This document shows, piece by piece, positions 43,676-54,965 of a stretch of 64,000 nt of DNA. Source of the stretch: Gymnothorax reevesii (taxonomy: Eukaryota > Chordata > Actinopteri > Anguilliformes > Muraenidae); assembly GCA_029721435.1 (NCBI GenBank), contig CM056580.1, positions 27,708,367 to 27,772,366 on the forward strand. The letters run 5' to 3'. Position numbers and translations under genes: made by a program. How positions within the stretch are numbered: the first letter of the stretch is position 1; every line of letters begins with the position of its first letter. A model generated the notes under the pieces. The model did no database searches, was not told where the DNA came from, and worked only from the letters and a program-made list of their open reading frames with translations.

Positions 43676-44712
43676 ACAACCCCAATTCCGAAATAGTTGG
43701 GATGTAGCCCAAACTGGAAGTATTCCCCAGAAAAGTAAATCACATTTGCATCTGACTCATAATGTTTGCTTGCTTGGTTACCGTAAATCTCTTCACCGGG
43801 CAGCGCAGGTCCGCACCCCGAGATTATTGATGGAAAGTCTTTGGAAAGATTTATATAAAGTGGCCACAGAATAGCTAAATTATGAAAATAACTTTTACTT
43901 TTTGGCCACAAGATGACTAATTCGTGGGAGCAAGTTGCTAACTTGAGGCAACAACTTAACTAATTCGCGGGAATGAGTTATATCTTGTGGCAACGGCATA
44001 ACTAATTCGTGGGAACAAGCTAGTAACTTGTGGGAATGAAATAAATAATTTGTGGGAACGAGTTTTATCTTGTGGCCACAAATTAATTTTTTTCTTTTGT
44101 CATTGCACCTGGGCTCCGTAGCTGAAAGAACATATAGCAAGTAATTAAGTTAACTGGCATCAGGTGTGAAACATGATTGGCTGTAAAAGGGATTTCTTAG
44201 TGGGGCTGAGTCTCTCAAAAGTAAAGATGACCAGAGGCTCTCCAACCTGGCAAGACTTGCATTAGAAAATTGTGGAATACTTTAAAAACAATGTTCTTCA
44301 ACATCAAATTGCAAAGGCTTTGATGGTCTCATGATCGACAGTGCATAACATCATTAAAATATTCAGAGAAACTGGAAAAATCTCTATGTGTAAGGGACAA
44401 AGCCGAAGAACTTTACTGGATACCCGTGATCTTCAGGCCCTCAGACGCCACTGCATCACTCACCGGCATGATTCTGTCATTGACATTACTAAATGAGCCC
44501 AGGAATACTTCCAGAAACCGCTGTCTGTCAGCAAGTTTGCTGTGCCATCCACAGATGCCACCTAAACTTTATCATGCAAAGGGGAAGCCATTGTTGAGCA
44601 TGATCCAGAAGCGATGTTGTGTTCTGTGGGCCAAGGCTCATTTAAAATGGACTCTAGCAAAGTTGCAAAGTGTCCTATGGTCAGACAATTCCAAATTTGA
44701 CATTCTTGTCAA
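43676..44712 (+). pseudogene. Decayed Tc1-like transposon, split by a repeat insertion
   Basis: ACAACCCCAATTCCGAAATAG at 43,676 is the outer end of a Tc1 lineage related to copy 1. After an interruption, transposase pieces follow on the plus strand: K-A-L-...-S-T-V-H-N-I-I-K-I-F-R-E-T-G-K helix-turn-helix remains near 44,320, TRDLQALRRHCITHRHDSV near 44,430, and S-V-L-W-S-D-N-S-K near 44,670 (first D kept). The C-terminal half with the remaining catalytic residues is missing. Frame changes and stops occur repeatedly. Confidence 0.7.
43880..44095. repeat. Degenerate tandem array, about 40-45 bp unit
   Basis: TAATTCGTGGGA(A/G)CAAG or its variants occur about five times, alternating with TCTTGTGGCCACAA-type words in both orientations. 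The array ends at GGCTCCGTAGCTG. It interrupts the Tc1 remnant and looks like the body of an inserted non-coding repeat. Confidence 0.6.
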
Positions 44713-45299
44713 ATCCAGCTGCAGTGTGCACGCCTGGCTCCAGTCCAGTAACTACAACCACACATTCTTTCTTTTTCAAAGCAGCCAACTAAGATACCAG
44801 TGTTGAGTTTTCAAGCTAGTCAGCTTTGCCGCCTTCAGTGTCTTGAAAATGCATCTTCCTTGAATGCAGGAATTTAAAAAAAACCTCAGCCACCCCATTA
44901 CCATTTCCAAAAAATGAAGACATGAAGAGCAGCTGGAATATTTTTGTGAAGAGCCATATTAATGGGGCACTGATGATCACCACTAACATTTTTCTCTGCG
45001 GTGTAAAATCCACACTGGGTACTACTTATAAACTTTCATCGGAGATGACTGGAATTCAGGTAATCCGCTGTAATTGGTAAATGCAGCCAAACTGACTATC
45101 TCCCCACTCTGCCTTTATCCTTCCCTATTGCCAACATTTGGCACCCTCTTCGGCTATAACGTCATCTAGAGTGCCCACAAAACAATACACTGGTAAGTTA
45201 CCGTCTGCACATATATTTTAATTACAGTAGCTAGCTAGCTAGCGAAGTATCTAGTCCGCCGTGCACTTAATAGTGTATGATGTGCCACTCCTTAAGGTG
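44713..45299. other. No gene seen
   Basis: No supported feature; short GCTAGCTAGCTAGC near 45,230. Confidence 0.35.
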
Positions 45300-45598
45300 G
45301 TTTTAAAGTTCAGAAGGACGGCGGAGGATACCCGGACATGAACAGAATTAAAATCTTCCTGCTAGCGCCCGTCTGTCCAGCAGGAGGTGATTGAGCAACG
45401 AACAAGGCAACTATTATTTTCCCTTCTCGGCATTCCCTTCCTAATTTGCAACCCTGTAGCGCAATTGCTAATTGTGCGCTACACTGAAAAAGCTTCCGGC
45501 CACTGCCGGCTGGTACGAAGCGGGGATTGAACCCGTGACATGATGGTCACCTCTGCTTCACAATGTAATGCTTTACCGAGTGAGGTATCCGGCAGCGT
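45300..45598 (-). mobile_element. tRNA-derived SINE
   Basis: The minus strand starts with a tRNA-like head: GATACCTCACTCGGTAAAGC (A-box region), an anticodon-arm-like middle, and CACGGGTTCAATCCCCGC (B box). These are the two internal RNA polymerase III promoter elements. A non-tRNA body of about 200 bases follows toward lower coordinates. A real tRNA gene is unlikely, because the acceptor stem does not pair and no T-run follows the head. Confidence 0.7.
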
Positions 45599-46468
45599 TC
45601 TCAGCCAAATTCAATTAAACTTTTTAATACTCAACTGGTATGTGGCATCCATGATGCAGAAATCATGTTTTGTCTCCAGTTAAATAGAATCTGAAAGTTT
45701 GGTGTTAAGGAATAGTTATTTCTTCTATGTCATACAACAATGATATTATACACATTGATGCAAGCACTTGGCCTATGTAAAAGTATTATGCAAATATGTG
45801 TCTGTTAAAATCCTTAGTTGTTAGAAATAATTATTAATATACTACCATGCTATTTTATTTTATTTATGCTCAACTGCTGGAAGTAATTCAAGTATTAGAT
45901 GGGCATCTTATAATATTTGCATGAGAAAAGTTATTCAAAATAACAGAAAAGCAATGGTGTGAAAGGAGGATATACAATTTAGAGTGTGATAAATGGAGAG
46001 AAAAGAGTGTAAAGGAAAGAGAGAGCTGTCAGAGTTTGGTCCACCCTGAACGAAAGAACCACTCCTGGGATAGTCTAAATGCTTCCTCGTCAGTAAGCAG
46101 TGAATAATTTATCCTGTTCCTGCAGCACACAAAGGGAAGTGAAAGGTCCTGGAGAGTTCACTGGGTGGTGAATTATGAAGAAGTACTCACAGTTGACATG
46201 ATAAGCCCCCTGACTTTAAAAATGTGATTTTTATGACATCTATCTAATTACCTCCCATGTTGTGTGGGTGAATTTGAGGACAAAGCTGAAAAGCTTGGAA
46301 GAGGCAGGCAACACGGCTATCTTGGCCATTTCAATATGGTCAAATAAATCCACATCCATTGTTTGGCGCAGTCTTGCAAAATTCAACTTAAGTAAGGAAA
46401 AAAGAAAGACAGAAAAAGAAAACAAAGGAAAAAAACAGGTCAAAACTTTTGTTGATGAAAGTCTTTTC
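45599..46468. other. No gene seen
   Basis: AT-rich, no supported feature. Confidence 0.35.
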
Positions 46469-46980
46469 TTAAACCCTTCAGACCCTGCGTCCATTGCAAT
46501 GGACATGACATATTTCTGGCTCTAAACCAGCAAAAAATGATGTGATCAAATGATGTCCGCAGTGCTGGTTACTGATTGGATTGCAAGTGATAGTATTTCA
46601 AGTAATCTTGAAAATATCTCATATCATTAATTCATAGGAATTTTTCAAAGTCCGATGTCCACTGCAATGGACATCAGGAGTTAGGCAGCATTAGACAATA
46701 TTCACTTACTGCTAGTGTCAATATGCGAAGAAACAAAACACCTGTTAGCTTTTCTTAGGTAAAGTATGATGTCTCAGTTTATGATGTGAGGTTTTAATGA
46801 CATTTTACGCCCGTCTAGTCCTGGCGTCCATTATAATGGAAATGAAAAAATACTAATAAAAACATGAGAAGGCAAAAATGTGTTTTTCCCCCTTTGTTTC
46901 TATGGTGGAGAGGAGTAAAAATCAGTAGGACAAAAATTTTTTTGCCCTGCAGAAAAAATGCGGGTCTGAAGGGGTTTTAA
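46469..46980. mobile_element. piggyBac-like MITE with TTAA target sites
   Basis: TTAA at 46,469-46,472 and 46,977-46,980 flanks inverted ends: ACCCTTCAGACCC on the left and, reverse complemented, AACCCCTTCAGACCC on the right. CCC-type ends next to TTAA fit piggyBac. Three palindromic subrepeats lie inside: GTCCATTGCAATGGAC (46,489-46,504, perfect), GTCCACTGCAATGGAC (46,657-46,672) and GTCCATTATAATGGAA (46,826-46,841). No transposase is encoded. Confidence 0.7.
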
Positions 46981-47754
46981 ATCAGCTCCAGGGATTTCCG
47001 CTTCTTATATCGACACGAGTTACGATACAGTTGTGTGTGTACTGCGTCTGCACTGCAGCTAACAACAATACATTGCTTATTGATATTGTAAATTGTGAAA
47101 AATGAGAACAATTTCACATAGTGCATGTTGAAGGAAGAGGGAAAATCATGTAGAGTCACACACGAATGCCTTCACTCTGAAATTATGTCAATGACAGAAC
47201 AGCTTTGAAACTTTAAGTCAGATTTAAATCTCCTCTCAGCTGCTCTGGCATAGAGCTTGCTTCTAAGAGACCTCCAGAATAGCAATTTTATTGGATGCCA
47301 CAGTTGATCTGCATGTTGACTTCATTTTCAGCTATATACAGCAATGAGCAGAGCTGAAATAGGACCATTTTGAAAAATGATGGCTTTGATATCAAGTGGT
47401 TCCATCAAATAGGTTGTGTGAAGCAATAATATTGCCAGTTACAGAGTGACCAGCAGTGCTATGTCACATGCTTGTATTGGCTGTTTGTATATGGATGGGT
47501 GGCATGGAAAAAAAATCTAGAATTCACAATTATAAGATCCAATAGTTATATTACAAGTACATCTTTTCAATCAGATAATTTTCTGCCTTGTGAGCTTTAA
47601 AAATAATTTACTTCTTGAATACTGTGCGTATCTGGTGATGCACTAATGATTTTGCCATTCAGATGAGATCCAATACAGTTTAAGTAAGTAATGCTTTGTT
47701 TTGCCAGGGTCATGCTCATGTATTTGAATTTTTTCTAGTATGTGTGTTGTTTGT

Positions 47755-48485
47755 TTATTTCAGTGGTGCCTGACTCAACCTCCCCAAGTCCACGTTCCAC
47801 AGCATGTTTTGTCTTCTCCTCGTCTCTTGTTTCCTCGCTGTATTCGTGAGTGGCATTTGGTATGTCCTCACTTCCTATTCGGGCCTACTCTAAGCTTGAC
47901 TGATTGATTTTAATTAGTACTAATTACTAACCCCATTACTAACAATGCTCAGGAGGGTGCTTTATTAGAGAGACCCCTACTAACGACTACTAAATTAGTT
48001 AGGGCATTGAATGATTTGAGTTCCTACATTCGCTATTTTTTTAGATCACTGTGCTATTCTGTTCAAAGTTTTACTTCTCCACTTTCCCTTAATATTCTAA
48101 GAGTACTCCAATGCTGAACACGCTCATTACTCTTAATGAGCTCGTCATTATTAAATTGCTTGGTCACTGTCTGAGTTCGCGTTTCCATTGCTTTTCCCCA
48201 TATCTTGTTATCATGTGCTTTTCCCCTTGTGTGCAGCCCAGGTGTTCCTTGTGCCTGTTATCCCACCCCCTTGCCTATATCTGGTCTTGCCTTGCTTATT
48301 TTTGTATCATCCTTAGTTTACGTAAGTTCTTGTTTCTTAGTTCATCTGCTCTTTGTTGCATACCTCTGTCCCCTTTTTCGGCCCTTTGAGAAAAGTTTTT
48401 TCTTGGCCCTCCTGCCCCTTATTTTTATTGTATTTTGTAAATAAATATTTATTGTAAATTTTCATCTCGCACCTGGTGTCTTCCC
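47755..48485 (+). repeat. LTR-like segment in copy A
   Basis: T-rich plus-strand sequence with CCTATATCTGGTCTTGCC, TTAGTTTACGTAAGTTCTTG and a poly(A) signal AATAAA at 48,440-48,445, followed by TTTTCATCTCGCACCTGGTGTC. This is the usual layout of the R-U5 part of fish gypsy LTRs. Exact edges are not resolved. The 92-residue frame inside is a chance T-rich frame. Confidence 0.4.
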
Positions 48486-48929
48486 TGCCAAATCCTAATA
48501 AGTATATTTCTTAGAACACAGGGAAAACTGGCAGTTGTTCTGTGAGTAAGATTTGCCCTGAGGAAAATGGGCTATGGATTAAATAAACAAAATTATACAT
48601 ATCAGGGTTTTGCCCAGGATGCTAGGAGCACTGGACGGAAAATTTCTGCCATCTCTCTAACCTGACAATCCACCTTTCACGAGCTATGAAGCATAACATA
48701 CATTATTCATGAATGATCTTGTCAGTGAGGGGCGTTGGTTTAGTCAGAGTGGACATATGTATTGCAAGCACGCTGTGCGCGCGAGCTGGAAAAATTTTTG
48801 CGAGAATTTGAATGCAAATATTGCTTCTCTGTCACCAGAGATTACGGTTTCTTTGATGTTTTGCATGGACAAAGGAAGATGCCTCAAATTTTCATACATA
48901 GATGCCATACTCATAAACTTGTTTTTCTA

Positions 48930-50541
48930 CAAAACCCTAAACCGGTGAAGTTGGCACATTATGTAAATCATAGATAAAAACAGAATACAATGATTTGCAA
49001 ATCCTTTTCAACTTATTTTCAATTGAATACACTGCAAAGACAAAATGTTTAATGTTCAAACTGAGAAACTTTATTTTTCTTTTGCAAATAATCATCAACT
49101 TAGAATTTAAAGGCAGCAACAATTTGCAAAAAAGTTGGCAATGGGGCCGTTTTACCTCTGTGTTACTTCGCATTTCCTTTTAACGACACGCAGTAAACGT
49201 TTGGGAACTGAGGAGACCAATTTTTGAAGTTTTTCAGGTGAAACTCTTTCCCATTCTTGCTTGATGTACAGCTTAAGTTGTTCAACAGTCCGGGGTCCCC
49301 TTTGTCATATTTTACGATTCATAATGCGCTACACATTTTCAGGAGACAGGTCTGGACTACAGGCAGGCCAGTCAAGTACCCGCACTCTTTTATTACGGAG
49401 CCATGCTGTTGTAACACATGCAGAATGTGGCTTGGCATTGTCTTGCTGAAATAAGCAGGGGCATCCATGAAAAAGATGTTGCTTAGATGGCAACATATGT
49501 TGCTCCAAAACTTGTATGTACCTTTCAGCATTAATGGTGCCTTCACATATGTGTAAATTGCCCATGCCTTGGGCACTAATACACCCCCATACCATCACAG
49601 ATGCTGGCTTTTGAACTTTGCGCCTATAACAGCCCGGATGGTTCCTTTCCTCTTTGGTCCAGAGGACACGACGTCCACAGTTTCCAAAAACAATTTGAAA
49701 TGTGGACTCGTCAGACCACAGAATACTTTTCCACTCTGCATCAGTCCATCTTAGATGAGCTTGGGCCCAGCGAAGCCGGCAGCGTTTCTGGGTGCTGTTG
49801 ATAAATGGCTTTTGCTTTGCATTGTAGAGTTTTAACTTGCACTTGCAGATGTAGCGACGAACTGTAGTTACTGACAGTGGTTTTCTGAAGTGTTCCTGAG
49901 CCCATGTGGTGATGTCCTTTACACACTAATGTCGGTTTTTGATGCAGTACCGCCTGAGGGATCGAAGGTCACGGGCATTCAATGTTGGTTTTCGGCCTTG
50001 TCGCTTACGTGCAGTGATTTCTCCAGATTCTCTGAACCTTTTGACGATATTACAGACCGTAGATGATGAAATCCCTAAATTTCTGCCAATAGCTTGTTGA
50101 GGAATGTTGTTTTTAAACTGTTCGACAATCAGCTCACGCATTTGTTCATTAAGTGGTGACCCTCGCCCCATCCTTGTTTGTGAATGACTGAGCATTTCAG
50201 GGAAGCTGCTTTTATACCCAATCATGGCACCCACCTGTTCCCAATTAGCCCATTCACCTGTGGGATGTCCCAAATAAGTGTTTGAGAGAGTTGAGGAATG
50301 CTCATCAGTCTTTTTTGTCACTTGTGCCAGCTTTTTTGAAACATGTTGCAGGCATCAAATTCCAAATGAGCTAATATTTGCAAAAAATTACAAAGTTTAC
50401 CTGTTCGAACATTAAGTAACTTGTCTTTGCAGTGTATTCAATTAAATATAGGTTGAAAAGGATTTGCAAAGCATTGTATTTTGTTTTTATTTACGATTTA
50501 CACAACGTGCCAACTTCACTGGTTTTGGGTTTTTTTTTTTG
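48930..50541 (-). mobile_element. Tc1-like transposon, copy 2 (in duplication A)
   Basis: TA at 48,928-48,929 and 50,542-50,543 flanks ends that match copy 1 (CAAAACCCTAAACCGGTGAA on the left; CAAAAAAAAAAAACCCAAAACC reverse complemented on the right, the A-run expanded). Same family and same length range as the element at 12,079, opposite strand. Confidence 0.92.
49152..50171 (-). pseudogene. Tc1-like transposase, copy 2, several stops
   Basis: Starts MGRGSPLNEQMRELIVEQF at 50,171, keeps the helix-turn-helix (AIGRNLGISSSTVCNIVKRF), SDESTFQ, QQDNAKPH and CSPDLSP. Lesions: CAG to TAG at 49,924-49,926 after the IKNRH block; loss of the isoleucine codon beside the third catalytic residue (SP-ENV in place of SPIENV); TGG to TAG directly after ENV; and a TGA further on. 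The predicted end is the TTA complement at 49,152. The glutamate itself remains. Not functional. Confidence 0.9.
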
Positions 50542-50543
50542 TA

Positions 50544-51945
50544 TCCTAATACTGTACTTTTGATTAAATTTCTGAATATGACTTAACAACTGTAATTTAT
50601 GTTTCAAACATTTCTAATGTAGCTTAACAAATCTATTTAATTCATTAAACTTTTAACAATTCATAAGGAAGTTAATTACATGATATGTTGTATCGTTAAC
50701 AACTATTACAATCATTATATGGCAGAACTGGGAATCAGGGGGGAAGCACAGAACATCCGTTTAAAACTATTTTTAGTCGTGACCTGTTGTCAGTCATTTT
50801 CAGAATTAACAAAAGATGCACTCTTAGAACACTCCACATAGTCAGGAGCTGCTAGTTCTCCCCGTTTAGGTAAGAGGACAATCAATCATCTGGACACGTA
50901 TTTGTTGAATTTAAATCAGCGAATTGCATACCTGTCAACTTGCACACATATGGCTTGAGTCTCACGCTTTTTATATTTAATTGCTCAGTCCCACTTCTCA
51001 AATCAACCTGTGCTGTACCGAGAGTGAGAGGCGATATTTCATTGGGACGCGGGTGTATCTGGTGTCCCCTAGACTACTTCCTAACAGTTAATCAAGAACT
51101 AAGTTAGTTGCAATAGGTTTGCTTATTGTCATAAAGGGATGTGTTTGTGTCTCCCAGTTCTGTTCAGGCTCCGGCACTCCGGCATTCAATATCAATGACG
51201 ACCAGCGCAGATGATTCCCGTGAATTGGCCATGCCAGCGTACAGGTTGAAAACGAAAGTTCGCTATTCTGGCAATAACCGAAGGTGGGAGCATATTTAGG
51301 GTTATTAATGTTTTGTTTCTAGCTGTTTTATTGGACAGTGGATCTGCTCATTTTAACTGATCTTTGAAAAAATAGTGCCGGTCGGGAAAAGCTGAGTGGT
51401 GGTCGGTGGATTCAGTGTGCTGGTCAGGGCCGACCAGTGCCGACCAGCATTGGCAGAATACTATATATGCCTTTCTCCCACTGCAGATCTTCGTAAGAAT
51501 GGGCAGAAGATGCGACCTTGAACCATTAAGTCTCCTGAAGAGATGATGGTGCCTGCCATGTCCAACCAGTCAGCGCTAGCCTTATTTATTACTTGGCTTT
51601 GATTTATTGGACCCCAGTGAGATCCCACACTTGTAGTTGTAACCCCTAACCTTATCCTATAAACTTCAATCAACGATACATGGGCTCATTTTGAAAGTAA
51701 ATTAATTTTCTTTCTTTCTAAAGGTGTATTTTTCTCTGTGTGCTGTCTCAGCGGCCTTGAACAGCCGCAGACATCAAACACAGTGGGTCTGTGTTTGTAA
51801 AAATGCTTTCTCCTGTTTGGAGCTTGATTGCTCGACTTACTTAGAAATCTTTAAGCCACTAAGAAACACCATCGATGGGATGATATTCACCCATGTATAC
51901 ACCCACAGTTGGGTACAGAAATATTGATTTGATTTGGGCAATAAG
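50544..51945. other. Stretch in duplication A without a recognised gene
   Basis: Contains a short candidate exon at 51,195-51,283 (MTTSADDSRELAMPAYRLKT, then a possible donor CGAAG/GTGGGA), unchanged in copy B (from 62,690). Also contains TGCTGGTC...GACCAGCA inverted words near 51,419-51,450. No identified gene. Confidence 0.3.
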
Positions 51946-51949
51946 ATTT

Positions 51950-53060
51950 TGTCATTTTGCCTTTGTACACCACTACAATGGTTTTGAAATGAAACAATCA
52001 AGATGTGATTAAAGTGCAGACTTTCATTTTTAAATCAAGGCCTTTCACAAAAATCTCCTTTTTCAGAGCTTCAAAGGTAATTTTAAAAACTAAACAATAA
52101 TACTGCAAATGTTAGGATATTCAATAGGATGCTACTGCCTTCAGTTTTGTGTTCAGTAAGTGAAAAGCATGCTGAATTGGGTTGAGGTCAAGTGACTTAC
52201 TTGGCCATTGAAGAATGTTTCATTTCTTTGTCATGAGAAGCTCTTACTTTTGTAGTATATTTTCCATCTGTACTGTGAGGCGCTGTCATGTCAGATTTGC
52301 AGCATTCGACTGAATCTGAGGGGGTAGTATAGCCCAATACACTTCAGAATTCATCCTGCTATTTCTATCAGCAGCCATACCATCAATAATCACCAGTGAC
52401 CCAGTTACATTGGCAGGTCATATGCCCATGCCATAACACTGTATCCACGGTGTTTGACAGAGGATCTTGTTTGCTTTGGATCATGAGTAGTTCCTTTCAC
52501 TCTCCATATTCTTCTCTTTCCATTTTTCAGGTACAAGCTCACTTTGGTTTCATCTGTCTGGAGGCTTGTCCTTGAGCTGTTCAGGCTTTTTCACGTTTTC
52601 TGCAACGTCTAATCTGGCTTTTCTGCTCTTGAGTGTTACCAGTGATTTGCACCTTGTGTTAAACCCTCTGTATTTACAGCATACATTCATGGAGGAGTCT
52701 CTTGATTTTAGACTTACACAATGAAACGCCTACTTCCTCAAAAGTGTTCTTGACCTGGCTAGATGTTGTGAAGGCGGTTACCTTCACCGTGGAAAAAAAT
52801 TCAACGATCATCCAAATTACTCGTCTTCATGGTCATCCAGGTCTTTTGGCGTTTCTGAGCTACCCAGTGCATTCCTTCTTTCTAAGAATGTACCAAACTG
52901 CTGATATAGTCCACTCCAAAGGTTTCTGGTGTTTGATAGTTTTGTTTTTTCAGCCAACAGATGGCCACCATTACCTGCATTGATAACTCTTTGGACCGCA
53001 TATTGAGAGTATATCTCAACCCTTACGTGAATGCCTTCTGTGTGTACTCCCATTCTGAAA
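51950..53060 (-). pseudogene. Decayed Tc1-like transposon (lineage 2), copy A
   Basis: On the minus strand this matches a Tc1 lineage by its ordered wording: TCAGAATTCATCCTGCTATTTC, CATGCCCATGCCATAACAC-type, TTTGGATCATGAGTAGTTCC and GGTTTCATCTGTCTGGAGG on the plus strand correspond to the central catalytic region read in reverse. GGTCATCCAGGTCTTTTGG and GAATGTACCAAACTGCTGAT correspond to the N-terminal DNA-binding part. Frames are broken everywhere, so this is an old copy. The right boundary near 53,060 is approximate. Confidence 0.7.
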
Positions 53061-53164
53061 CATGCGGGTCAATTAGAAGTAATGTCTCCTTTGATTGGTT
53101 TGCGTTTTGCATCGTTACACCACCTCCTGTGCATGCGAGTTACTTATATCCCCTCTCTTGAGTT

Positions 53165-53540
53165 ACAAGTTGATGGATTATAATTGTAGCCCCTGGACAA
53201 AGTCGGGTGGCTACTAGGAATTCATGCATGTCGTCTTCGCCGCCGCCGTCACGTCAACGTCCGTAGGCACTTCCTTGTGGAGGCGGTAATTTGTGACAGA
53301 TTAGATTGGGATGGACATGGGTTATACTTCACCTATGACACCTATCGATTTTGGTTGCCATGGCATCAGTATTGGCCGAAAAACGTGCAAATTACTGGCA
53401 AAACAAAGAAATTTCTTTGTGGACGCAGTACAAGCTGCAATTTTTGACTGATTACATTCATATTTCGCATGGATATGTGTTACACTTCATTCATGACAGT
53501 TACCATTGTCAGTGGTGATGATCTGAGTTGGAATAGTTCT
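53165..53540. repeat. Dispersed repeat with CGCCGCCGCCGTCACGTC
   Basis: CTTCGCCGCCGCCGTCACGTC and GTAGGCACTTCCTTGTGGAGG are wording of a dispersed repeat. The remainder to 53,540 has two parallel blocks (GGATGGACATGGGTTATACTTC and GCATGGATATGTGTTACACTTC), which suggests internal duplication. Confidence 0.45.
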
Positions 53541-54894
53541 GTGCGTACAGATTTTATCCGAGAATTCATATGCAGTGATGATTAATTACAAAATGAAGAT
53601 AACTCAGAAACCAAGTACTATTCAAGTATTTATTTCATTTTCATCCTGGAACAGAGCTATGCATGTATTTCTAGATGAGAAACATATTAATGCATGCAGA
53701 ATATCTGGCTACATCAAGTAAAACACATTAGTGTTTTATATTAAATATTACTTTCCCAAGCAAACAACAAATATGTGAGCCATAATGGAATATGACTATC
53801 CCGCTCAAGACAGCATCATCTTTCTCTGAATGCAGTGTGTGATTGACTCAAACAAAATCTTCTTGGCATTATCCTTATTGATACACTGGCAGAGGAGGGA
53901 AATGATTCCCTCTGATTTATGCATTCTCCCCTTAATTCACTTTTATTTTCAAACTGTTGTTAAATCTGTCTTTTAATCCATAAACAATTAAGACTTAGTC
54001 AGTTTAGTATTATTGCAGTTATCTTTTAGGCTGCATACATAAATTAGGCTATGTTACTTCATGGACTAATTACTATTTACAGGACTGTAGGTATCATATT
54101 ATGAAGATTAACCAGGAAAATCTATGAAATAATATGATGCATTATGCATATGCAAATATCTTCTATCAAGAACAAACAGCCCTTGATAATTAGGTTTTTT
54201 TTTTTAAATTCATCATTGTGGCACATAATGATGAATTCAGGAGATTCAGGGAGTATGATATCACTAAACTGCATGTAGAAAAAAAACTGCTGATATCCCA
54301 AAAGACCTCATAATATCTAATTTGAGGATGCTGAGTTTAAAAAAGCAAGTAAAAATTTCTATCACATACAATTCTTTTCACGAGATAAGAATGAAGATTT
54401 CCCTTTTCATATCATATATATCAGCTTTTATGCATTGATACAAACAACAATGAAAGCTGTAGCAGAAAACATCTAGATCATGTTTGAATTCTCCTCTGTC
54501 GGTGGCCGTATTACTAAGCTTTAAATCAGAATTGGGCATAAAATTATGTCTTTAGAATCATTCATACGTGTGAAAATCAGATTAGAATTGACTCAGAGGA
54601 GGATGGTAATAATAATGTTTTTGTAGAAGTTTTTTTATGGTATTTAAGGGATGATACAAGACTTCTTAACCTTACAAGAGGTTGTCGAAAGTGACAATGC
54701 TATAAAATGCACTTCATACGTTAAAGAAAATGTGACATGCTCGAGCAAAACAGGAATCAGCACCCCAAAATTATTGAGCAACAAGAATTGGATTTTATCC
54801 AGCTAAAATGATGCAATATATTTACATATACTGTCGCACTCACTTTTGCAGGAACAGCGATTACTAATTGCCTCAAAACACAAGACCTCAGTTT
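53541..54894. other. No gene seen (1.35 kb)
   Basis: AT-rich, unique-looking, no supported frame. Confidence 0.35.
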
Positions 54895-54965
54895 CCATTC
54901 AATATTCTCATGTTTCATTCCATGTATTCAACCTTTCATTCCATACATTCAGAGTTTCATTTTAT
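54895..54965 (+). repeat. Minisatellite, about 21 bp unit, short array
   Basis: About three units of TTTCATTCCATGTATTCAACC type. Confidence 0.75.

Larger units (their letters stand above)
46990..52504 (+). repeat. Direct duplication, copy A
   Basis: From about 46,990 the sequence matches 58,471 onward at an offset of about 11,481 bases, rising to 11,496 at the right because of small indels. Differences are sparse (a few per hundred bases at most by eye). The match continues to the window edge in copy B, so the real right border is unknown. Contents: LTR-like segment, Tc1 copy 2, an intergenic stretch and a second Tc1 remnant. Confidence 0.95.

Noticed and set aside
43880..44095. CRISPR array
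   Set aside because: Units are degenerate, occur in both orientations and have no unique spacers; the sequence is vertebrate.
45513..45598. A functional tRNA gene
   Set aside because: A and B boxes are present but the acceptor stem does not pair, and a SINE body follows.
46262..46525. 87-residue plus-strand frame and its minus-strand partner
   Set aside because: Both run across the left end of the piggyBac-like MITE; no motif, so chance frames.
48111..48389. 92-residue frame preserved in both duplicate copies
   Set aside because: Preserved only because the duplication is young; it is hydrophobic and cysteine-rich T-rich LTR-like sequence without a domain.
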